From the NCBI GenBank assembly GCA_003259005.1, contig QLII01000001.1, positions 4,728,501-4,792,500 on the forward strand: DNA of 64,000 nucleotides. Reading direction: 5' to 3'. Source of the stretch: Spirosoma telluris. Its GTDB lineage: Bacteria; Bacteroidota; Bacteroidia; Cytophagales; Spirosomataceae. The notes under the pieces were generated by a model. It did not search any database, was not told the origin of the DNA, and was given only the letters and a program-made list of their open reading frames with translations. Positions 17,410 through 26,976 of the stretch are shown here, piece by piece (positions within the stretch are counted from its first letter, which is position 1; the number at the start of each line of letters is the position of its first letter). The position numbers and the translations under genes are program-made.

Positions 17410-19077
17410 ATGAAGGAAAGAAAGAAAGCAGTACTCGTTGCCCTGTTCGTTTTAATCGCATCCGCTGTTCAGTGCCAGCAACCGGGCAACTTAGCCCGTT
17501 ACACCCAACCCGGTGTTGATGTTCAGAACTATGCATTTGCACTAACACTGAGTGATTCGACCAACCAGATCAAAGGTGAAACTACGATTCGCTTCACTCG
17601 CACCGACGACCGGCAAACCGTTTGGTTCGACTTAATCAGCCCGAAGTCTGATTCAGCCCAGCAGTCCGACGGGTCGACGGGCATGAAAGTGCGTTCCGTA
17701 AGTCTGTCTGATGGTAAAGCCGCCCCATTCAGCCAGCGAAATGATCGGGTATTTATTAACCTGCCTGCCGCTCCCAATCAGCCGACTGAAGTGGTTATCC
17801 GTTATGATGGGACACCCGCAAAGGGGTTGATTATCAGCCAGAATAAGTTTGGCGAACGCACGTTTTTTGGGGATAACTGGCCGAACAACGCCCGAAATTA
17901 CCTGCCTGTTGTCGATCACCCGTCCGATAAGGCAACCTGTTCGTTTTCGGTCAATGCGCCTGCTACGTACCGAGTCATTGCAAACGGTAAATTACTGAAT
18001 GAGAGTCCACTACCGAATGGTCGAAAACTAACGCGCTGGCAGGAGAGCACACCCATTCCCACAAAAGTGATGGTGATTGGTGCCGCCCGATTTGCGGTCG
18101 AGGAAGTTGGCTCGGTGAGTGGGGTGCCGGTGCAAAGCTGGCTGTATCCAAACGACAGTCAGAAGGGTTTTATCGACTACCGGCCAGCAAAGGAAATTCT
18201 GCAATACTTCATCGACAAAATTGGGCCGTACTCCTATGAGAAGCTGGCCAACGTTGAGTCGACCACGATTTTCGGAGGGATGGAAAACGCGAGTTGCATT
18301 TTCTACAACGAGAAAGTAATTGTGGGTCACAAGGATTCGGATGTGGAAGCGTTGCTGGCGCATGAGATTGCGCACCAGTGGTTTGGCAATTCGGCCACTG
18401 AGTCTGACTGGTCGCAGCTTTGGCTCAGTGAAGGTTTTGCTACGTATTTCTCGGCCCTCTACCTCGAACATGCTTACGGCAAAGACACGCTCAACGCCGT
18501 GCTGAATCAGAATAAAGGCCAGATTTTCCGCTACTCAGCCCTAAAACCCAAAGGCACCATCGTTGACTCGACCACAACGAACCTGATGGATTTACTAAAC
18601 CCGAACTCCTACCAGAAAGGCGGGTGGGTATTGCACATGCTCCGGAACGAAGTAGGCGATGACGTGTTCTGGAAAGGCATTAAGACCTACTACGCAACCT
18701 ACCGTAACCGAAACGCCCAATCCAGTGATTTCCAGGCCGTGATGGAAACCGCATCCGGCAAGAAACTGGGGCAGTTTTTCCAGCAATGGCTCTACCAGCC
18801 CGGCTACCCCGAAATCGTATGGGGTTCAAGTTATGATGCCGCTAAAAAAGCACTGGTCATTGATGTCCGGCAGGCGCAGCGTACGGGCGCGTTTTTTGTT
18901 GTACCGCTCACGTTCAGCATCCGGGGGAGCAACGGAAAAGAAATCACCCGCACCGCCCGCCTGACCATGACTGAGCAAACCCAAACGTTCACGGTCCCGC
19001 TGGCTACCAAACCCGGTTCCGTTGCCATCGATCCCGACAATACCGTGCTGATGCGGTCTACCGAAATGGGCAAGTAA
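17410..19077 (+). CDS. M1 family metallopeptidase (aminopeptidase)
   Basis: An exported zinc aminopeptidase of 555 residues. The chosen start gives a signal peptide (MKERKKAVLVALFVLIASAV). The catalytic core has the substrate-binding GGMENASC motif, then LAHEIAHQWFGN (HExxH) with the third ligand Glu in WLSEGFATYF. The C-terminal part from about 420 continues after SYQKGGWVLHMLR. The protein is shorter than PepN (about 870) and lacks its large helical end domain. It probably trims peptides in the periplasm or at the surface. Confidence 0.88.
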   Translation: MKERKKAVLVALFVLIASAVQCQQPGNLARYTQPGVDVQNYAFALTLSDSTNQIKGETTIRFTRTDDRQTVWFDLISPKSDSAQQSDGSTGMKVRSVSLSDGKAAPFSQRNDRVFINLPAAPNQPTEVVIRYDGTPAKGLIISQNKFGERTFFGDNWPNNARNYLPVVDHPSDKATCSFSVNAPATYRVIANGKLLNESPLPNGRKLTRWQESTPIPTKVMVIGAARFAVEEVGSVSGVPVQSWLYPNDSQKGFIDYRPAKEILQYFIDKIGPYSYEKLANVESTTIFGGMENASCIFYNEKVIVGHKDSDVEALLAHEIAHQWFGNSATESDWSQLWLSEGFATYFSALYLEHAYGKDTLNAVLNQNKGQIFRYSALKPKGTIVDSTTTNLMDLLNPNSYQKGGWVLHMLRNEVGDDVFWKGIKTYYATYRNRNAQSSDFQAVMETASGKKLGQFFQQWLYQPGYPEIVWGSSYDAAKKALVIDVRQAQRTGAFFVVPLTFSIRGSNGKEITRTARLTMTEQTQTFTVPLATKPGSVAIDPDNTVLMRSTEMGK

Positions 19078-19100
19078 ATAGTTATCTTGCTCCTGAAATT

Positions 19101-19161
19101 ATGTCTCAAACAGCATCCTGCTGTTTTTTGCCTACAAACAGCAGGATGCTGTTTGAGACAT
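19101..19161. repeat. perfect 26-bp inverted repeat
   Basis: Arms 19101-19126 (ATGTCTCAAACAGCATCCTG and onward) and 19136-19161 are exact complements around a 9-base loop. It separates the aminopeptidase gene from the ATPase/TOPRIM-like operon and ends 25 bp before the ATPase start. Confidence 0.95.
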
Positions 19162-19186
19162 CTCAATCCCGATAATTGCCTATTTC

Positions 19187-20308
19187 ATGCTCAAGCGCGT
19201 TTCCATCCAGAACTTCAAGAGCCTAAAAGACGTCACGCTCGACTTGCAAAAAGTCAATTTGTTAATTGGCCCGAATAACTCAGGCAAGACGAATTTTTTG
19301 AAGGCATTTAACTTTCTGTATCAATATTTTGATGGCAATAAAAACATTGCGGATAGCGCTCATTATAGAAAAGATATCGCTAACCGTATAGGGATACATT
19401 TGATATTTGAGGAATCTAATCCAGAAATAATTCATGAAAGTTATAGGCATATTCTTTTTCAAAAAACCTTTGACTTTAAAGCCCGTGAAGTATATGGCAT
19501 AAGATTTGGTTGGGGCAAAGATTGGAACTTAAAAAATGTTGATATTCAGGAAAATGATGATCCTGGTATAGATTTATTAATTGATTATACTGGTGAAATT
19601 ATTGTATACCGGCCTGATCCTAATAAACTAAGCAATCCAGGGCCTGTGGGTGTTGGAAAAGAATCTGTCAATGCTGACACATCTAATTTGGTAGGCTTTT
19701 TAGATCTTATGCTTGGTAAATACCGTAGAACCGTTTTCAACCAAATCGAAACAGATTTGCAGAAATGCATTCCAGAGTTTAGTGAAGTTAATTTAGAGGA
19801 TATACCATCTTCTAAAGAGTTAATAAAACAGTTTGGAGAAACCGCATTTAAACGTATTGGATTAACAGATAGGCAACAGGATGTAATTTATTGGGCAAAT
19901 GAACTTTCAGAAGGAACGCTATATTTTCTTGCTCTTCTATGCATTATTAATCAGCCTAATCCTCCTAAACTACTTCTCCTCGAAGAACCTGAGCGGGGAA
20001 TTCACCCACGTCGGATTCGGGAGGTAATGGACTTTATTTTTCGGTTGGCGGAGGAAAAAGACATTCAAATTATCCTCACAAGCCATAACGAACATGTGCT
20101 AGATGATTTTTCGACACGCCCAGAAGCGGTCTTTGTATTTGATAAAGATGAGGAAGGGGCTACCTATGTTCGCAATCTACAAACAGACATTATTGAGCCG
20201 ACAAATAAACGCAATCGCGAGTTAGGACTTGATGAAATTGATTTGACGACGAACCTAAGTGAAAACTGGCTTTATGGACTATTAGGAGGAGTTCCCTCTA
20301 TTCCATGA
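19187..20308 (+). CDS. OLD/AAA_15-like AAA ATPase
   Basis: A 373-residue ABC-type ATPase of the group found in overcoming-lysogenization (OLD) nucleases and abortive-infection systems. It starts VSIQNFKSLKDVTLDL, with Walker A GPNNSGKT at 28-35. The ABC signature is ELSEGTLYFLALL, Walker B LLLLEEPERGIHP, and the switch His is in ILTSHNEHVLDDF. It lacks the TOPRIM domain of true OLD proteins; the next gene, overlapping by 4 bp, may supply it. The coding sequence is visibly more AT-rich than its neighbours, suggesting transfer. Defence role is inference. Confidence 0.85.
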   Translation: MLKRVSIQNFKSLKDVTLDLQKVNLLIGPNNSGKTNFLKAFNFLYQYFDGNKNIADSAHYRKDIANRIGIHLIFEESNPEIIHESYRHILFQKTFDFKAREVYGIRFGWGKDWNLKNVDIQENDDPGIDLLIDYTGEIIVYRPDPNKLSNPGPVGVGKESVNADTSNLVGFLDLMLGKYRRTVFNQIETDLQKCIPEFSEVNLEDIPSSKELIKQFGETAFKRIGLTDRQQDVIYWANELSEGTLYFLALLCIINQPNPPKLLLLEEPERGIHPRRIREVMDFIFRLAEEKDIQIILTSHNEHVLDDFSTRPEAVFVFDKDEEGATYVRNLQTDIIEPTNKRNRELGLDEIDLTTNLSENWLYGLLGGVPSIP

Positions 20309-20922
20309 GCAAATTATTGAGGTACACGTTGGTTAGCGAAGGCTTTGCTGAGTACCAATTTATTCCAGCTTATATGGAATGGGCTGCTAAGCAAATCGGC
20401 GATTTGCAGGTAGTTAAAAATGATATTCAAATTGCGATAACCAAGAACCCAAGCCTATCCAAAGTTTTACAGGAAGCAGCAACCTTGTGCGCCAGATCAT
20501 TCGCCGATGACAGGAAACCCTGTCATCTTTTTATCGCTGGCATTGACTTAGATGAAACGGATTTCACCGACGATCTTGAGATACACGGCAAGCGTATGCA
20601 TGAATTGAAAGAGAAAATGGGCAAGGTCTACAGGCAATACGAAGAGCGAACCATCCTATACGTTCCAATTCAAGCCATTGATTGTTGGGTACATTATGCT
20701 CAGCATAACGCAACGGCCAACAGTCTGGAATCCACCGGAAAAGACGAAACAAAAAAGAAAGTCTATGGCGTAAAGAATCCCGACCGGCAACGTATTGAAA
20801 AGGTAGTTCGTGAAACGGCAGCGAAAGCCGATTTTGCCAAACTCGCTAAACAATCCCGCAGCTTCGCTGACTTTCACAAGCAGATAACTGCTTTTCTGGA
20901 GCAGTATAGCAAGCAACAATGA
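20305..20922 (+). CDS. TOPRIM-like (DUF4276-type) partner of the ATPase
   Basis: A 205-residue protein whose start codon overlaps the ATPase stop (ATGA), so the two are translationally coupled. AGGAGG lies about 15 bp upstream. The N-terminus YTLVSEGFAEYQFIPAY resembles the TOPRIM glutamate motif (Glu12, Glu16), and LFIAGIDLDETD resembles the DxD motif (Asp81, Asp83). No clear homolog is recognised beyond this. OLD-like ATPase plus small TOPRIM protein is the architecture of PARIS-type and related systems; here the pairing is seen and the function inferred. Confidence 0.6.
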   Translation: MSKLLRYTLVSEGFAEYQFIPAYMEWAAKQIGDLQVVKNDIQIAITKNPSLSKVLQEAATLCARSFADDRKPCHLFIAGIDLDETDFTDDLEIHGKRMHELKEKMGKVYRQYEERTILYVPIQAIDCWVHYAQHNATANSLESTGKDETKKKVYGVKNPDRQRIEKVVRETAAKADFAKLAKQSRSFADFHKQITAFLEQYSKQQ

Positions 20923-20968
20923 CCCAAATGCAGGTTCAAAACTAGCTGATCTGTCATTCCACTCATCC

Positions 20969-21110
20969 ATGCCGTATGTATGGTATGTTTATAGAAAAAG
21001 GTCTCCTATGCAGCACTAGCATGCCGTAGGTATGCAACATTTGCGATTGATTGCATACCTACGGCATGCTTGATCATGCACAAAAACATCCTTCTCTATA
21101 AACATTCGAT
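20969..21110. repeat. nested inverted repeat downstream of the ATPase operon
   Basis: The core 21018-21037 and 21051-21070 are exact 20-bp complements (AGCATGCCGTAGGTATGCAA) around a 13-base loop. Outside it, TGTTTATAGA near 20988 pairs with TCTATAAACA near 21101, and a further partial copy of the core (CATGCCGTATGTATG) lies at about 20969. It probably folds into a large composite hairpin. Confidence 0.8.
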
Positions 21111-21129
21111 CCCTACAGGATCAGGCACA

Positions 21130-21163
21130 AAAACAGCCACGGCCTCACGACCGTGGCTGTTTT
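21130..21163. terminator. bidirectional intrinsic terminator
   Basis: AAAACAGCCACGG and CCGTGGCTGTTTT form a perfect 13-bp stem with an 8-base loop, between the convergent TOPRIM-like gene and the secreted-protein gene. Confidence 0.9.
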
Positions 21164-21184
21164 CATCATAAAATCATCGCTAAA

Positions 21185-21592
21185 TTAGTTCAGCGTGATA
21201 GTGCGGGCGGCTGTCTGTGCTGCCTTCGTGGATAGCGTGACCGGGTAAACCGTTACGTCAGATCCAGCTACCACTTCAACGCGATAAGCGCCATCGTTCA
21301 GGTTCGCTAAATCGAACTGGAAATGGAAATTACCCTGCTTTTTACCAACCAATTGACTACCAAACAATGTACCATCAACCGATCGTAGGGAAATGACCAT
21401 TTTTTGACCGGGAGCCCGTTCAACAAACACATTGAGCTTGGAAGGCGTTGCCGATGGGAAAACAGCCACTTTATAGGAACCCGTCGTAACGGTCGGGTTT
21501 GTCGATGTAGTTGGGTTAGGAGTTCCGGTTGCGGCAAACGTAGCGGTACTCAGTAGCAGGGCAGTTAGTAAGGATTGAGCAAAGGTTTTCAT
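21185..21592 (-). CDS. small secreted protein, function unknown
   Basis: A 135-residue protein. The ATG at 21592 gives a clear signal peptide (MKTFAQSLLTALLLSTATFA); longer upstream starts add an implausible extension. After a Thr/Pro/Asn-rich linker comes a beta-rich domain (YKVAVFPSATPSKLNVFVE, GAYRVEVVAGSDVTVYPV), similar in style to Bacteroidota proteins with a C-terminal Ig-like or sorting-type fold. A perfect -7 box lies about 55 bp upstream. Confidence 0.7.
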   Translation of the reverse strand: MKTFAQSLLTALLLSTATFAATGTPNPTTSTNPTVTTGSYKVAVFPSATPSKLNVFVERAPGQKMVISLRSVDGTLFGSQLVGKKQGNFHFQFDLANLNDGAYRVEVVAGSDVTVYPVTLSTKAAQTAARTITLN

Positions 21593-21645
21593 GAGATTTA
21601 GTAGTTGTTGTTTACTGGTCGTTATCGTGTTGTAGAGGAACGGCT

Positions 21646-21653
21646 CAAAGGTA
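21646..21653 (-). promoter_or_regulatory. candidate -7 box for the secreted-protein gene
   Basis: TACCTTTG on the minus strand matches TAnnTTTG exactly and would give a 5' leader of about 45 bases. Confidence 0.45.
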
Positions 21654-21831
21654 TGGCCCTTTAAATTTCCCTTGAATAGAAGTTTGGATGGGAGCGCAAA
21701 AACGATGAACGAACGGTTAAAAATCCATGACGAACCGTTGAATAAGGGGGCCAATTAGTGAAAAAATAGTCAAACGAACTGCCGGTTTCCCGCGTTTACC
21801 TACTAAACCACAGAACTGAACTCTAGCCGAC

Positions 21832-23222
21832 ATGAACTATTACAACTCCATCATCGACACCATTGGCAACACGCCCCTGGTGAAACTAAACAAAGTCACC
21901 AAAGGCATTCGGGGGACTATTCTGGCGAAAGTCGAGTATTTTAACCCGGGAACTCGGTGAAAGACCGTATCGCTGTCCGCATGATTGAAGATGCCGAAGC
22001 ACGGGGAGTCCTGAAACCTGGCGGTACGATCATTGAAGGAACCAGCGGCAATACGGGCATGGGGCTGGCACTGGCCGCTATTGGCAAAGGCTATCGATGC
22101 ATCTTTACGATGGCCGATAAGCAATCGCAGGAGAAGATTGATATTTTGCGGGCCGTTGGTGCGGAAGTGGTCGTTTGCCCCACCAACGTAGCCCCCGATG
22201 ACCCGCGTTCGTATTACTCGGTAGCCAGGAAGCTTAACCGCGATATTTCTAATTCACTCTATCCCAATCAGTACGATAATCCCGCCAATACGGCTGCCCA
22301 CTACGAAACGACTGGCCCTGAGATCTGGCGCGATACTGATGGAAAAATTACGCATTTCGCGGCTGGCGTGGGTACGGGTGGCACTATTTGCGGCACGTCG
22401 AAATTCCTGAAAGAACAGAACCCAAATGTAGTCTCGATTGGCCTGGACACCTACGGTTCCGTCTTCAAGAAATACAAAGAGACGGGCATTTTCGACGAAG
22501 GCGAAATCTATCCATACCTGACCGAAGGTATTGGGGAAGATATTCTGCCTCAAAATGTCGATTTCAGTATGATCGATCACTTTGTAAAAGTTACCGATAA
22601 AGATGCCGCTATTATGGCCCGACGCTTATCTCGCGAAGAAGGCTTATTTGTAGGCTGGTCGTGTGGCACGGCGGTGCATGGGGCGCTGGAGTGGGCGAAG
22701 GAAAATCTCACTAACGATGATGTACTGGTCATCCTCTTACCCGACCATGGTACGCGCTACCTCGCTAAAATTTACAACGACACCTGGATGAAAGACCACG
22801 GTTTTCTGGAAGACCGCGCCTTCAAAACTGCCCGCGATATCATCCATCACAAAAATAGCGGTCCGACGCATCGGCAATCTCAGCTAACGACGATCGGGTC
22901 GGCCGTATCGGTGAGTCAGGCCATTCAGGTCTTGAATCGGCAGAGTATTTCGCAAATTCCGGTGACAGACGAAAATGGGCATATTGTGGGTAGCCTAACC
23001 GATTCAACCGTTTTAAATCGACTCATCGAAGACCCAGGGGTAAAGGATCATCCAGTCAGTGAGGTTATGGATAAACCGTTCAAATTCGTGGGGTTAGATA
23101 ACACAGTTGACGCCCTTTCCTCACTCATCGACCGCGATAACAAAGCCCTGCTCGTCCGCGACGAAAAAGAGCAGGTGCACATTATTACCCAAGCTGATTT
23201 GCTGGCCGCCATGACGAATTAA
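21832..23222 (+). CDS. cystathionine beta-synthase with CBS pair (one apparent frameshift)
   Basis: PLP enzyme joining serine (or O-acetylserine) and homocysteine. The first 40 or so residues (MNYYNSIIDTIGNTPLVKLN ... VEYFNPG) are in one frame. The rest (SVKDRIAVRMIEDAEARG, with the PLP Lys in SVKDR) is in another, broken at GGGAACTCGG near 21948-21957. One added G restores NPGNSVKDR. The PLP-phosphate loop is TSGNTGMGL; a tandem CBS pair fills residues about 345-460. Codons beyond the break are intact to the end, so I annotate one gene. With CysM at 52.6 kb it suggests transsulfuration. Confidence 0.85.
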
Positions 23223-23293
23223 TGTAGCATGGATGCGGGTTAATGGATACATTGAACTAGTGAAATTCGTATCTTGCACTAAATCATAAGGCT

Positions 23294-23899
23294 ATGGTAA
23301 CAGAAGCAGCAACTCCGGAGTTGGCAGTCCCACAGCAGATACCTTCCTACTTAATTTACGAAACGCTCAATGGACGTCCTTTGTATCGAAAGGGCTATAA
23401 GGAGGTATTAGCGAAACGAAAAACTCCCGGCGAAATCATGGGGTGCAGTGACCTACAGGCTATTATTGTATCGGCGTTACACGCCTATATCTACAATCAC
23501 GCCAATCGTAAAGCCTATTGGGTAGTTACCAATGAACCAGGTTTACACATTCAGTTGGGCGACAATCTATCCAATGACATTGCCGTTTACGAGAAAGAAA
23601 AGGTAACTATTAAAGGAAAGTTCTTCGATGTAGCGCCGAAAGTTGTAGTCGAAGTCGATATAAAAGTAGACCTCGAAGCATTTCCAGCGATGGAGCAGGA
23701 TTATATCTACGAAAAAACGCAGGCAATGCTTGATTTCGGAACGGAACGCGTTATCTGGATTACCACCAAATCCAGAAAAGTATTTGTTGCGGCCAAGAGC
23801 GAGACCTGGATTACGCTTAACTGGGATGCTACGGTATCAGTAATTGACGATGTAACGCTGAATGTAGCGGCTATTCTTACCGAAGAAGGCGTTTTATAG
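23294..23899 (+). CDS. Uma2 family putative endonuclease
   Basis: A 201-residue protein of the Uma2 (DUF820) PD-(D/E)xK nuclease-like family. The core motifs are SNDIAVYEKEK (Asp) and PKVVVEVDIKVD (ExD/ExK-like), with YEKTQAMLDFGTERVIWIT following as in relatives. Uma2 proteins are abundant in cyanobacteria and some Bacteroidota; their cellular role is not established. TATCTTGC about 20 bp upstream of the start, with TTGA about 17 bp further, is a possible promoter. Confidence 0.8.
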   Translation: MVTEAATPELAVPQQIPSYLIYETLNGRPLYRKGYKEVLAKRKTPGEIMGCSDLQAIIVSALHAYIYNHANRKAYWVVTNEPGLHIQLGDNLSNDIAVYEKEKVTIKGKFFDVAPKVVVEVDIKVDLEAFPAMEQDYIYEKTQAMLDFGTERVIWITTKSRKVFVAAKSETWITLNWDATVSVIDDVTLNVAAILTEEGVL

Positions 23900-23906
23900 A
23901 AAATGT

Positions 23907-23972
23907 AAAATGAGTAATGGTTAATGTATAATGAAACCTTGAAGGCATTATACATTAACCATTATTCATTTT
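23907..23972. repeat. inverted repeat (AATGTATAATG family)
   Basis: Arms 23907-23933 and 23946-23972 are complementary at 26 of 27 positions around a 12-base loop, between convergent uma2 and rsgA. The arm words (AATGGTTAATGTATAATG) are like those at 4.5 kb and 42.2 kb. Confidence 0.9.
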
Positions 23973-23983
23973 ATAGTATACTC

Positions 23984-24910
23984 TTACCGCCGGTTATCCC
24001 CGCCCTCAATCATACTCAGGTAACTCATGTAGCGGCTTTCGGCGATTTCGCCTTCGGCGACGGCTTCTTTGATGGCGCAGCCGGGTTCGTTGAAGTGCAG
24101 GCAATTGTGGAAACGACACTGGTTCAGGCGGTCGCGCATTTCGGGAAAGTAATGACTAACCTCTTCTTTTGAAGTGTCCATCAGGCCCAATTCTTTAATA
24201 CCCGGCGTATCGATGATGTAGGTATCGGGTGCTAATTCGAACATTTCGGCAAAGGTTGTTGTATGCACGCCTTTATTGGCAAAACTCGACACTTCGTTGG
24301 TACGTAGATTCAGTTCAGGGGCAATCGCATTCACCAGCGAGGATTTACCCACACCTGAATGTCCTGACAACAGTGTGACTTTATGGTCGAGTAATTGCCG
24401 GAAGGCATCGACGCCTTCGCCCTCAGTCGCCGATGTAGACAGGCACTTGTAGCCGATACGTTGATACAAGTCCATGATCTCCTGCTGGTATTCCAGCCCT
24501 TCGTCATTCAGAATATCGACTTTATTGAATACAATGGTGGTCGGGATTCGGAACGACTCTGCCGATACCAGAAAACGATCAATGAAACCCAGTGATGTTC
24601 GTGGCATGGCCAAGGTGGCCAACATCACAGCCTGGTCGAGATTAGCTGCCAGAATATGCCCGTGCGCTGTTTTGTGGACAGACTGCCGGATGATATAGTT
24701 TTTACGGGGCGAAATATCCGAAATGACTGCCGTATTTTCGGCTTCATCTTCAACCTCAAAGAGCACCCAGTCACCTACAGCAATCGGGTTGGTAACCTTC
24801 AGGCCTTTTAATTTGAATTTGCCTTTCAGCCGACCCTGAAAAATATGTCCATCTGTGTTACGAATTTCGTACCAGGAGCCGGTGGAACGTATGACTAAGC
24901 CTTTTTGCAT
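23984..24910 (-). CDS. rsgA: ribosome small-subunit-dependent GTPase A
   Basis: Circularly permuted GTPase that matures the 30S subunit. It has an N-terminal OB-like domain (MQKGLVIRSTGSWYEIRN), then the permuted GTPase order: VFNKVDIL (G4) before GHSGVGKSSLVNAI (G1) and IIDTPGIKELG (G3). The C-terminal zinc region has CRFHNCLHFNEPGC. I start at the ATG at 24910; the upstream ATG at 24931 would extend into the hairpin arm. Length (308) is typical. Confidence 0.92.
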   Translation of the reverse strand: MQKGLVIRSTGSWYEIRNTDGHIFQGRLKGKFKLKGLKVTNPIAVGDWVLFEVEDEAENTAVISDISPRKNYIIRQSVHKTAHGHILAANLDQAVMLATLAMPRTSLGFIDRFLVSAESFRIPTTIVFNKVDILNDEGLEYQQEIMDLYQRIGYKCLSTSATEGEGVDAFRQLLDHKVTLLSGHSGVGKSSLVNAIAPELNLRTNEVSSFANKGVHTTTFAEMFELAPDTYIIDTPGIKELGLMDTSKEEVSHYFPEMRDRLNQCRFHNCLHFNEPGCAIKEAVAEGEIAESRYMSYLSMIEGGDNRR

Positions 24911-24917
24911 TTTAGTT

Positions 24918-24985
24918 AAACACAGAGGCACAGTGACCAGAAAAAAATCATGCCCCTATTTTGTGGTCTCTGTGCCTCTGTGTTT
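24918..24985. repeat. inverted repeat whose right arm is the end of waaA
   Basis: AAACACAGAGGCACAGTGAC at 24918 onward pairs with the stretch ending 24985 (21 of 22 positions). The right arm lies inside the coding sequence for the last residues of WaaA (HRGTETT). The left arm is therefore an inverted near-copy of that gene end, placed just upstream of rsgA. Confidence 0.85.
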
Positions 24986-26268
24986 CAATAAGTGGTTTAC
25001 AACCTGCATAACCTTCGCTGTCGCGCCAATGTTCCTTAGCACATAAGTGCGGCTCACCTGAGCGGCTTTCGACGGGTCAGTATACTGTTTTTCGAAAGCA
25101 ATGGCTAACTCTGATGTGTTATTAATTGGAAAGGCAGCGCCTTCATTGACCAAATCAACGGCTTCCTGATACTTGGCATACTCAGGCCCCAAAAGAGCGG
25201 CACACCAAAGGTGGCGGCTTCGAGGCTATTATGCAACCCTTGTTTGAAGGCGCCACCAATATAGGCAAACTCGCCATATTGATAGAGGGATGAAAGCATG
25301 CCTACATTGTCGATAAAAAGTGATTGCGTAGTTGAGTAATTTGTTGACGGAGAATCAATTAACTGAGAATAACGCGCCGATGGATGGGTGAGCTGACTAC
25401 GCCAGCGTTCAATTTCATCGTCGTGAATTTCGTGGGGAGCAATAATAACGTTCAACGGCTTGTCGAAGGTATTTAAAAACGGAATCAACACGGCCATATC
25501 TTCCGGCCACGCGCTGCCCACGACGAGCAGTGGTTTTCCATCTTTAAAAGTACGAGCTATTGGAATTTCTTTTTTTGCAGAAGCTACCTGTGCTACCCGA
25601 TCAAATCGCGTATCGCCCGCAAGGGTAACCTGGGTGATGCCAATACTTTTTAATAGCTCAACCGACTCCTGATTTTGCACCAGAATGTGATCGAAATAAG
25701 TTAACATATTGCGGTAGAAACTTCCCCAGGGCTTAAAAAAGAGTTGATCAGGTCGGAAAATGGCCGAAAACGAAAGGATTGGTACGCTGGCCTGTTTCAG
25801 TTCACGGAGATAATTGTACCAGAACTCGTACTTGATAAAAAACGCAATAGCAGGCTTTACCAGACTAACGAATTGGCGGGCGTTGGCGGGTGTATCGGCA
25901 GGCAGGTATACGACATAATCGGCACCTTCGTAATGCTTACGGACTTCATAACCCGATGGTGAAAAAAACGTAAGCAGAATTTTATAGTCCGGGTAGCAGG
26001 TTCGAAACGCTTCTATAACAGGCCTCCCCTGCTCAAACTCGCCCAGTGAAGCGGCATGAAACCAGGCAATAGGAGTTTTATTACCAGCGAGTTGGCGGGT
26101 TAGTTTACTGGCCCAGTCTCGGCGACCCTCCACCCATTTTTGAGCTTTTGGATTAACTGGGGCTACCAGTTTCAGTAATTGCTGAAAAACAAAAATACCT
26201 GTGTTATAGAATCCTGAAAACAAGCGATGATTCGGTTGGTTATATTTAGCAAAACTACACACTCCCAA
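24956..26268 (-). CDS. waaA: 3-deoxy-D-manno-octulosonic acid transferase (one apparent frameshift)
   Basis: Inner-membrane GT30 enzyme that adds KDO to lipid A precursor, about 437 residues. Landmarks are FHAASLGEFEQGRPVIEAF (catalytic Glu), LAGDTRFDRV and GAFKQGLHNSLEAATFGVPL. The frame breaks at a C4 run (plus strand) at 25187-25190. Before it the chain reads FGVPLFWG; after it PEYAKYQEAVDLVNEGAAF continues in another frame. One added G on the coding strand joins them. No good ATG exists near the start; TTG at 26268 is used, and a later TTG would shorten it slightly. The gene is normally essential, so a sequence error is likely. Confidence 0.82.
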
Positions 26269-26284
26269 TCAAACCACCTGATTC

Positions 26285-26593
26285 ATGAAAACCTACGACA
26301 CACTGACCGAAGCGCTCGACGACCTCCGTAAACAGGGCTTTACCCAGGATTATAACCTCAAATCCGATCATCTGCATTGCCAGCCCGACGACATTGTATT
26401 ACGCCCCGCCGACTTCGATATCGTTGACGTTTACCGCTTTGAAGGAATGACCGATCCGGGCGATGAGTCCGTTTTGTATGCCATTGAAGCGAAGAATGGA
26501 AACAAAGGTGTATTACTGGATGCCTATGGCGCTTACTCTGAAGCGATCTCCTCCGAAATGGCCGAAAAGCTCCGCTACACGCCTGAGAATTAA
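26285..26593 (+). CDS. conserved small protein (often named phosphoribosylpyrophosphate synthetase)
   Basis: A 102-residue acidic protein starting MKTYDTLTEALDDLRKQGFT. Close relatives in Bacteroidota are commonly labelled phosphoribosylpyrophosphate synthetase, but the protein is far too short and has no PRPP motif, so that name is almost surely wrong. DIVLRPADFDIVDVYRFEGM and DESVLYAIEAKNG are the conserved parts. Cytoplasmic, function unknown. It starts only 16 bp from the divergent waaA start. Confidence 0.7.
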   Translation: MKTYDTLTEALDDLRKQGFTQDYNLKSDHLHCQPDDIVLRPADFDIVDVYRFEGMTDPGDESVLYAIEAKNGNKGVLLDAYGAYSEAISSEMAEKLRYTPEN

Positions 26594-26646
26594 CGAACTT
26601 TTTAGCCTCTAAAATGCTTTTACGTCAACAGAATATATGTTGATCA

Positions 26647-26976
26647 ATGAACTGGAATAAACTAACGAGCGAAGCTCAACTTGATACCATAAAAGCAGAG
26701 TCGGCGAAGCACCCAATTCTGATTTTTAAGCATAGCACAAGTTGTTCGATAAGCCATATGGCCCTCAGCCGGATGGAACGCAATTGGAACGACCAGCTTG
26801 GTGTTAAGCCATATTACCTGGACTTACTGGCGAACAAACCCATATCCAGAAAAATTGAAAATGAGTTCGGGGTTGAACACGAGTCGCCCCAAGTGTTACT
26901 GATTCGCAACGGAGAGTGTGTTTACGATGCCTCTCATATGGCAATCTCCTTTGCTGGCTTGCAGCAGGCCGTGTAA
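26647..26976 (+). CDS. ytxJ: bacillithiol-system redox-active protein YtxJ
   Basis: A 109-residue thioredoxin-fold protein with a monothiol active site in FKHSTSCSISHMALSR (single Cys). The probable cis-Pro is in ESPQVLLIRNG. YtxJ proteins are thought to remove bacillithiol mixed disulfides, and their presence implies bacillithiol as low-molecular-weight thiol. It follows the small gene at 26285 by about 53 bp. Its stop codon lies in the left arm of a perfect hairpin. Confidence 0.85.
   Translation: MNWNKLTSEAQLDTIKAESAKHPILIFKHSTSCSISHMALSRMERNWNDQLGVKPYYLDLLANKPISRKIENEFGVEHESPQVLLIRNGECVYDASHMAISFAGLQQAV

Noticed and set aside
21957..23222. Naturally truncated cystathionine beta-synthase starting within the catalytic domain
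   Set aside because: The missing N-terminus is present just upstream in another frame, from ATG 21832.
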